A DNA stretch of 16,412 nt from NCBI GenBank assembly GCA_900550295.1, contig URRM01000034.1, positions 1 through 16,412 on the forward strand, given 5' to 3'. The stretch comes from an uncultured bacterium (GTDB lineage Bacteria; Cyanobacteriota; Vampirovibrionia; Gastranaerophilales; Gastranaerophilaceae). This document shows, piece after piece, positions 13,224-16,412 of the stretch (its first letter is position 1; the number at the start of each line of letters is the position of its first letter). Position numbers and translations under genes: made by a program. Below the pieces are notes generated by a model. That model was given only the letters and a program-made list of their open reading frames with translations, was not told the origin of the DNA and ran no database searches.

Positions 13224-14648
13224 TTATTTTCTTTTGAAGAAATCCTCAGCTACAGAATAATCTGCATTGCGAATTTCGTCAGGGGTAACTTTTGCCTTGT
13301 ACCTTCCATTATAACTTTCAAATTTGAATTTCAAGAAAGCTTCAACTGCAAGATCTTTTTCTGACATTTTAGGATTGTTTTTCTTTAAATTTTCGACAAA
13401 GTTCATATAGTCCATATCAACTATAATCTCTTTTATACCAGATTTAGGCACTGCGGAAATTGTTTTTATAAAATCAGGATCATTTTTCTTTGCTTGTTCA
13501 TAAAATCTGTATTCAGTGTAGAAGGTTATAACTTCTTGTTGCAAAGTATCCATATTATGGTTTTTATCGCTTAAAATTGTGTGTGCCAATTCATGCACCA
13601 TAATTGATGCAATTTCAGGTTTTGAAATTTTTTCAGCATCAATCTTTAGAGCATCTTCGGTGTTTACACCAATTGCATCTTTTTGTTTTGTTTCATAGAA
13701 ATGTTTTTCTTTTAGTGCTTTTGCAAATTTATCTTGCAAACCTTCAGGAAAACTTCCTAAATTTTCAAGCATATAGCTGCTACTTGATAACATTTTATGT
13801 AAATTTTGTTTGTTTTGTGTTGTTATTTCTGAATCCTTAGGATTACCTCCACCGGTATAGCCAACTTTATCAAGTTGTTCAATTGCATTTGTAAGATCTG
13901 TTATAGTTAATTTTGTTGCTTTACTTAGTTCTGAGTGTCCGCCATTAGCAAAATAACTTTTTTCATTTTCGTCAAGTTTTCCATCGTTATTGAGATCAAA
14001 GACTTCAAGTCCTTTTTTGACTTTTCCGTTTGAATCTGTAATTTCATCAAAAGAGATTGAACCATTCTTACCTTTAAAAAGTTCTTTTACCTCTTTTGTA
14101 ATAACTTCTTCACCTTTTTCATCTCTTATAGCAAAATTATTCAATGTATCTTGTTTTTCTTTAGCTATTTTATCAGTTTGATTTTTGTAAGCTTTTAGTT
14201 TATCTTCTTGTGTAATAATTCCGTCTTCTTTATTAACGTTATCTAAGGCTTTAAGATATTGCTTTAAATCGTTAATATTAGAGTAACCTGACACATTATT
14301 AGATTTGATGAAAGCTTCTTCAACGTCATCAATTTTCCCATCATTATTAAGGTCGAATATTTCAAGCCCTTTTTTTACTTGACCATTTGTATCGGTATAT
14401 ATAGTTTGTTTTCTTTCTAATCCAAACATTTCTTTCATTTCGTCAGTCATAACGGTATTGCCATTGTCGTACTTATACTTTTGTGACAATTCGTTTTGAG
14501 TTTTTTCTTCTTGTGTTGGATTAAGTTTCATCATTTTGTTCAAAAATTTAACCATATCATTTTCAGTGATACCTTTTTTTTTGAACTTTTTTATCTTGTA
14601 AAAATATTTGAATATCCTTTGATGTAATTGTTCCCTTTGTACCTTCAT
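13224..14648 (-). CDS. EF-hand protein with HExxH metalloprotease motif, downstream part of a frameshifted gene
   Basis: The open frame gives 474 residues, but the first 25 lie upstream of a nine-A run in a frame that is probably not the native one. The native frame upstream is the 90-residue piece at 14563-14835, and joining them would give about 536 residues. Two canonical calcium-binding EF-hands are visible: DLNNDGKIDDVE (99-110) and DLNNDGKLDENE (218-229), each preceded by a near-identical GxVKKGLE(I/V)F. Weaker EF-like loops occur around 136-149. VHELAH (H352, E353, H356) is an HExxH zinc-protease motif, followed by QEVITFYTEY, which may supply the third zinc ligand. No signal peptide is seen. 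I do not recognise a named family. It may be an active, phase-variable or decayed gene. Confidence 0.75.
   Translation of the reverse strand: MKVQREQLHQRIFKYFYKIKKFKKKGITENDMVKFLNKMMKLNPTQEEKTQNELSQKYKYDNGNTVMTDEMKEMFGLERKQTIYTDTNGQVKKGLEIFDLNNDGKIDDVEEAFIKSNNVSGYSNINDLKQYLKALDNVNKEDGIITQEDKLKAYKNQTDKIAKEKQDTLNNFAIRDEKGEEVITKEVKELFKGKNGSISFDEITDSNGKVKKGLEVFDLNNDGKLDENEKSYFANGGHSELSKATKLTITDLTNAIEQLDKVGYTGGGNPKDSEITTQNKQNLHKMLSSSSYMLENLGSFPEGLQDKFAKALKEKHFYETKQKDAIGVNTEDALKIDAEKISKPEIASIMVHELAHTILSDKNHNMDTLQQEVITFYTEYRFYEQAKKNDPDFIKTISAVPKSGIKEIIVDMDYMNFVENLKKNNPKMSEKDLAVEAFLKFKFESYNGRYKAKVTPDEIRNADYSVAEDFFKRK
13962..14039 (-). repeat. Second copy of the internal EF-hand module
   Basis: This encodes residues 204-229 of the EF-hand protein (TDSNGKVKKGLEVF followed by the loop). 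It matches residues 85-110, so the two modules arose by internal duplication with a 119-residue period. Confidence 0.85.
14319..14396 (-). repeat. First copy of the internal EF-hand module
   Basis: This encodes residues 85-110 (TDTNGQVKKGLEIF followed by the loop). The similarity to the second copy is high at both protein and DNA level. Confidence 0.85.
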
Positions 14649-14835
14649 CTTGGTCTAACATGTGGATAGAAACAACTTTGTCATCGGATTTAAAAAACTT
14701 GTTTTTTTTGTTGTCTGTTAAGTAATCAAATAAAAATAATTCTTTTGAATCATTTTTAAAATCATTCTTTTTTAAAGAAAAATTGCGGTCTTTAATGTTA
14801 AATTTAATGTCTTTCGGGTTATTAATTTCACTCAT
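14563..14835 (-). CDS. N-terminal part of the frameshifted EF-hand/HExxH protein
   Basis: This 90-residue frame starts at ATG 14835, with an AGGTT-type ribosome-binding sequence a few bases upstream (GAAGGTTTACA before the ATG). It is rich in Lys, Asp, Asn and Phe. Near its end it has LDQDEGTKGTITSKDIQIF, an EF-like calcium loop and helix. Three codons after the nine-A run it reaches TGA (RYH stop). Dropping one A continues directly as KKGITENDMVKFL in the downstream frame, which gives a natural EF-hand-to-helix transition. I therefore read it as the true start of the gene at 13224-14648 and not as a separate protein. Confidence 0.65.
   Translation of the reverse strand: MSEINNPKDIKFNIKDRNFSLKKNDFKNDSKELFLFDYLTDNKKNKFFKSDDKVVSIHMLDQDEGTKGTITSKDIQIFLQDKKVQKKRYH
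14574..14582 (-). other. Nine-A homopolymer at the frameshift point
   Basis: Nine consecutive T on the plus strand (A9 in the mRNA) lie exactly where the two frames meet. A run of 8 would fuse them. Runs of this length are prone to polymerase slippage, replication slippage and sequencing error. Confidence 0.9.
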
Positions 14836-14962
14836 TGTAAACCTTCTTTCCTACACGACAATTAAAACAAGTCAAACAAAAATATTAATTTAATATTGAA
14901 ATATTTTTACAAAAGTTAGCAAAATTGTTTAATATAATTATTACATAAGAGATTGTATTTAA

Positions 14963-14991
14963 TTGTCAATAAAAAAAATTTATTGTAATCT
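14963..14991 (+). promoter_or_regulatory. Candidate promoter of tcdA
   Basis: TTGTCA (14963-14968), a 17-base spacer and TAATCT (14986-14991) lie 25 bases before the start codon. The surrounding 181-base gap is very AT-rich and must also hold the promoter of the divergent EF-hand gene, which I could not place. Confidence 0.45.
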
Positions 14992-15016
14992 TGTATTGAA
15001 ATGGAGTTAAGTTAAT

Positions 15017-15781
15017 ATGTTAAATCAATTTTCAAGAACAGAATTATTGCTGGGAAAAGAAGCGTTGGAAAAACTTGCAAATTCCAGAGTTATTGTTTTT
15101 GGTATAGGTGGAGTTGGTGCTTATGCAGTAGAAGCTCTTGTAAGAAGTGGTTTAGGCACTATAGATATTGTTGATGATGACAAGGTTTGTATAACCAATT
15201 TGAACAGACAACTTTATGCAACACGTTCAACTGTAGGTAAATATAAAGTTGAAGTGGCAAAAGAAAGAATTTTAGATATTAACCCTAATTGCGTTGTAAA
15301 TATGTATCAAACTTTTTATACACCAAAAACAGAAAATGAATTTGATTTTACGCAATATGATTATGTAATTGATGCTATTGATACAGTTGTTGGGAAATTA
15401 TCACTTATAGAAAAAGCCAAGTCTGCAGGTACACCAATAATTTGTGCAATGGGTGCAGGAAATAAACTAGATCCAACAAAATTTGAAGTGACAGATATTT
15501 CTAAAACATCAGTTTGTCCGCTTGCCAAAGTGATAAGAACAGAACTTAAAAAAAGAAGAATAAAAGGGGTTAAAGTTGTTTATTCAAAAGAACAACCGAT
15601 AAAACCGAAAGAAGATATGTCAATAAGTTGTAAAAATCATTGTGTTTGCCCTCCGGGGACCAGAAAATGTACGGTAAAACATCAAATTCCGGGTAGTACA
15701 GCTTTTGTCCCTCCTGTAGTTGGAATGATTATTGCAGGAGAAGTTATTAAAGACTTAACCTCTGAAAATAATAATAAATAG
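15017..15781 (+). CDS. tcdA: tRNA threonylcarbamoyladenosine dehydratase TcdA
   Basis: TcdA is an E1-like (ThiF/MoeB/HesA) enzyme that uses ATP to cyclise t6A37 of ANN-decoding tRNAs to ct6A. The 254-residue protein starts with SRTELLLG, typical of the family. It has the nucleotide-binding loop GIGGVG (29-34), the acidic strand end VDDDKV (52-57) and NLNRQL (61-66). A later VIDAIDTVVGKLSL segment matches TcdA, where ordinary E1 enzymes differ. The region around residues 195-225 carries SISCKNHCVCPPG, a cysteine-rich stretch. The C-terminus FVPPVVGMIIAGEVIKDL is characteristic. Length is close to E. coli TcdA (268). A plain ThiF or MoeB is unlikely because the sulfur-carrier-partner context is missing. 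ATGGAG lies upstream of the ATG. Confidence 0.93.
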   Translation: MLNQFSRTELLLGKEALEKLANSRVIVFGIGGVGAYAVEALVRSGLGTIDIVDDDKVCITNLNRQLYATRSTVGKYKVEVAKERILDINPNCVVNMYQTFYTPKTENEFDFTQYDYVIDAIDTVVGKLSLIEKAKSAGTPIICAMGAGNKLDPTKFEVTDISKTSVCPLAKVIRTELKKRRIKGVKVVYSKEQPIKPKEDMSISCKNHCVCPPGTRKCTVKHQIPGSTAFVPPVVGMIIAGEVIKDLTSENNNK

Positions 15782-15814
15782 AATATTGTATACTAACAAG
15801 TGTGTTTTTAAGTA

Positions 15815-15842
15815 TTGATTACCCTATAGGTTCTTATATAGT
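15815..15842 (+). promoter_or_regulatory. Candidate promoter of the gene at the right edge
   Basis: TTGATT (15815-15820), a 16-base spacer and TATAGT (15837-15842) precede the last gene by about 110 bases. A second candidate is TTGAGT (15848-15853) with TAATCT (15871-15876). A small inverted repeat, GTACT-TATTG-AGTAC (15841-15855), overlaps the first -10 and could be an operator. Confidence 0.35.
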
Positions 15843-15953
15843 ACTTATTGAGTACAATAGTTTGGTATGTTAATCTTTGTAAAAGTAAGGCTAAACATAA
15901 GCAATAATCATGCTTTAGAAATCTTTTATAAGGCGTATTAGGTGGAATTAATA

Positions 15954-16412
15954 GTGAATATTCAATCATTAAATTTAATATCAAATGTTAAAATCACAAA
16001 GCAAAATAAGCAATGTGCTAATCAACCAAAAATGCCCGTAGGACTTGCAAATGATACATTTGTAAAAAGTTCGGAAGTCACAAATCCTATAAAAACATAT
16101 AATGCTCCGGCTCCTTCATTTACCGGTGCTTTTGGAACATGGACTTATAGAAAGTTACCGTCTTCTACGCAAGCTGTGATTGATAAAGCGTATGATAATA
16201 TAAAACAAAAATATGGTGAAGACGTTGAATCTATAACTTTTGATGAAGATGAATTTTCACCAAAAGAAGAATACCGTTTAAAAGCAACCTTAAAAGATAA
16301 TGATTCTCACAGCGAATTTTATGATAAAAATGCAAATAAATTAGCTGAAGAAGATGTTACAATGTATTCTAAAAAAGGTACTGTTTACAAAATAGTTAAG
16401 AATATTGATTAT
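15954..16412 (+). CDS. Unrecognised protein, partial at the right edge
   Basis: An open frame begins at GTG 15954 after GGTGG with 8-base spacing and continues for 153 codons to the window end without a stop. I do not recognise it. The first 60 residues look disordered and polar (NIQSLNLISNVKITKQ), with LANDTFVKSSEV near residue 35 and APAPSFTGAFGTW around 57-69. After that comes an acidic, Lys/Asp/Glu-rich region with YGEDVESITFDEDEF and ATLKDNDSHSEF. There is no signal peptide. An in-frame ATG at codon 27 is an alternative start, but it lacks a good ribosome-binding site. My impression is that Melainabacteria proteins often carry such a 'DTF...SFTG' leader, which I cannot check here. Confidence 0.7.
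   Translation, partial: MNIQSLNLISNVKITKQNKQCANQPKMPVGLANDTFVKSSEVTNPIKTYNAPAPSFTGAFGTWTYRKLPSSTQAVIDKAYDNIKQKYGEDVESITFDEDEFSPKEEYRLKATLKDNDSHSEFYDKNANKLAEEDVTMYSKKGTVYKIVKNIDY

Noticed and set aside
14583..14648. Start of the EF-hand gene at ATG 14648 as a genuine translation start
   Set aside because: There is no ribosome-binding site. The 22 residues upstream of the A-run are Lys/Phe/Gln-rich out-of-frame sequence, while the other frame encodes an EF-like loop leading smoothly into the downstream frame.
15823..15830. CCTATAGG palindrome after tcdA as a terminator
   Set aside because: It has no loop, no T-run and only an 8-base self-complement. It more likely lies within the promoter region of the next gene.
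1..16412. CRISPR arrays, insertion sequences, prophage genes or attachment sites
   Set aside because: No regularly spaced direct repeats, transposase or integrase motifs, or phage structural genes are visible. The single tRNA is cut by the window edge and shows no repeat copy that would mark an integration site.

Overview
The window is AT-rich DNA from a motile, probably anaerobic bacterium. The set of genes fits a gut Melainabacteria/Vampirovibrionia member of the Gastranaerophilales type, the non-photosynthetic sister group of Cyanobacteria. That reading rests on flagellar rod genes, a HydE maturase for [FeFe] hydrogenase, an MsbA plus family-9 glycosyltransferase pair typical of an outer envelope, a free-standing LuxR helix-turn-helix protein, and several lineage-style proteins I do not recognise. 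It is an inference from gene content and not a phylogenetic result.

Layout from left to right. (1) The 5' part of a minus-strand tRNA-Thr(TGT) with a near-consensus promoter. Its promoter lies back to back with a likely promoter for a plus-strand flagellar rod operon: FlgF-like, FlgG-like, flgB, flgC. All four rod genes carry the same AGCGAGG ribosome-binding element. (2) A 13-bp perfect hairpin, then mnmA and hydE, which overlap by one base. (3) An Lrp/AsnC regulator overlapping a class I aminotransferase, closed by a good intrinsic terminator. (4) Minus-strand genes: uridine phosphorylase; a 602-residue coiled-coil protein with a strikingly regular glycine-heptad hairpin; a family-9 glycosyltransferase; msbA; and a small XRE regulator. 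(5) A 64-residue LuxR-type HTH protein on the plus strand. (6) A minus-strand EF-hand/HExxH protein whose reading frame is broken at a run of nine A. (7) tcdA on the plus strand, and the start of an unrecognised gene that runs off the right edge.

How they work together: the first operon builds the rod of the flagellar basal body. mnmA (2-thiolation of U34) and tcdA (ct6A37 formation) act on tRNA, and tRNA-Thr(TGT) itself carries A37 and is a plausible ct6A substrate. hydE points to hydrogen metabolism encoded elsewhere in the genome. The msbA-glycosyltransferase pair serves lipid A/core export and assembly. The two most novel-looking genes are the 602-residue glycine-heptad protein and the calcium-binding metalloprotease-like protein with the homopolymer frameshift.
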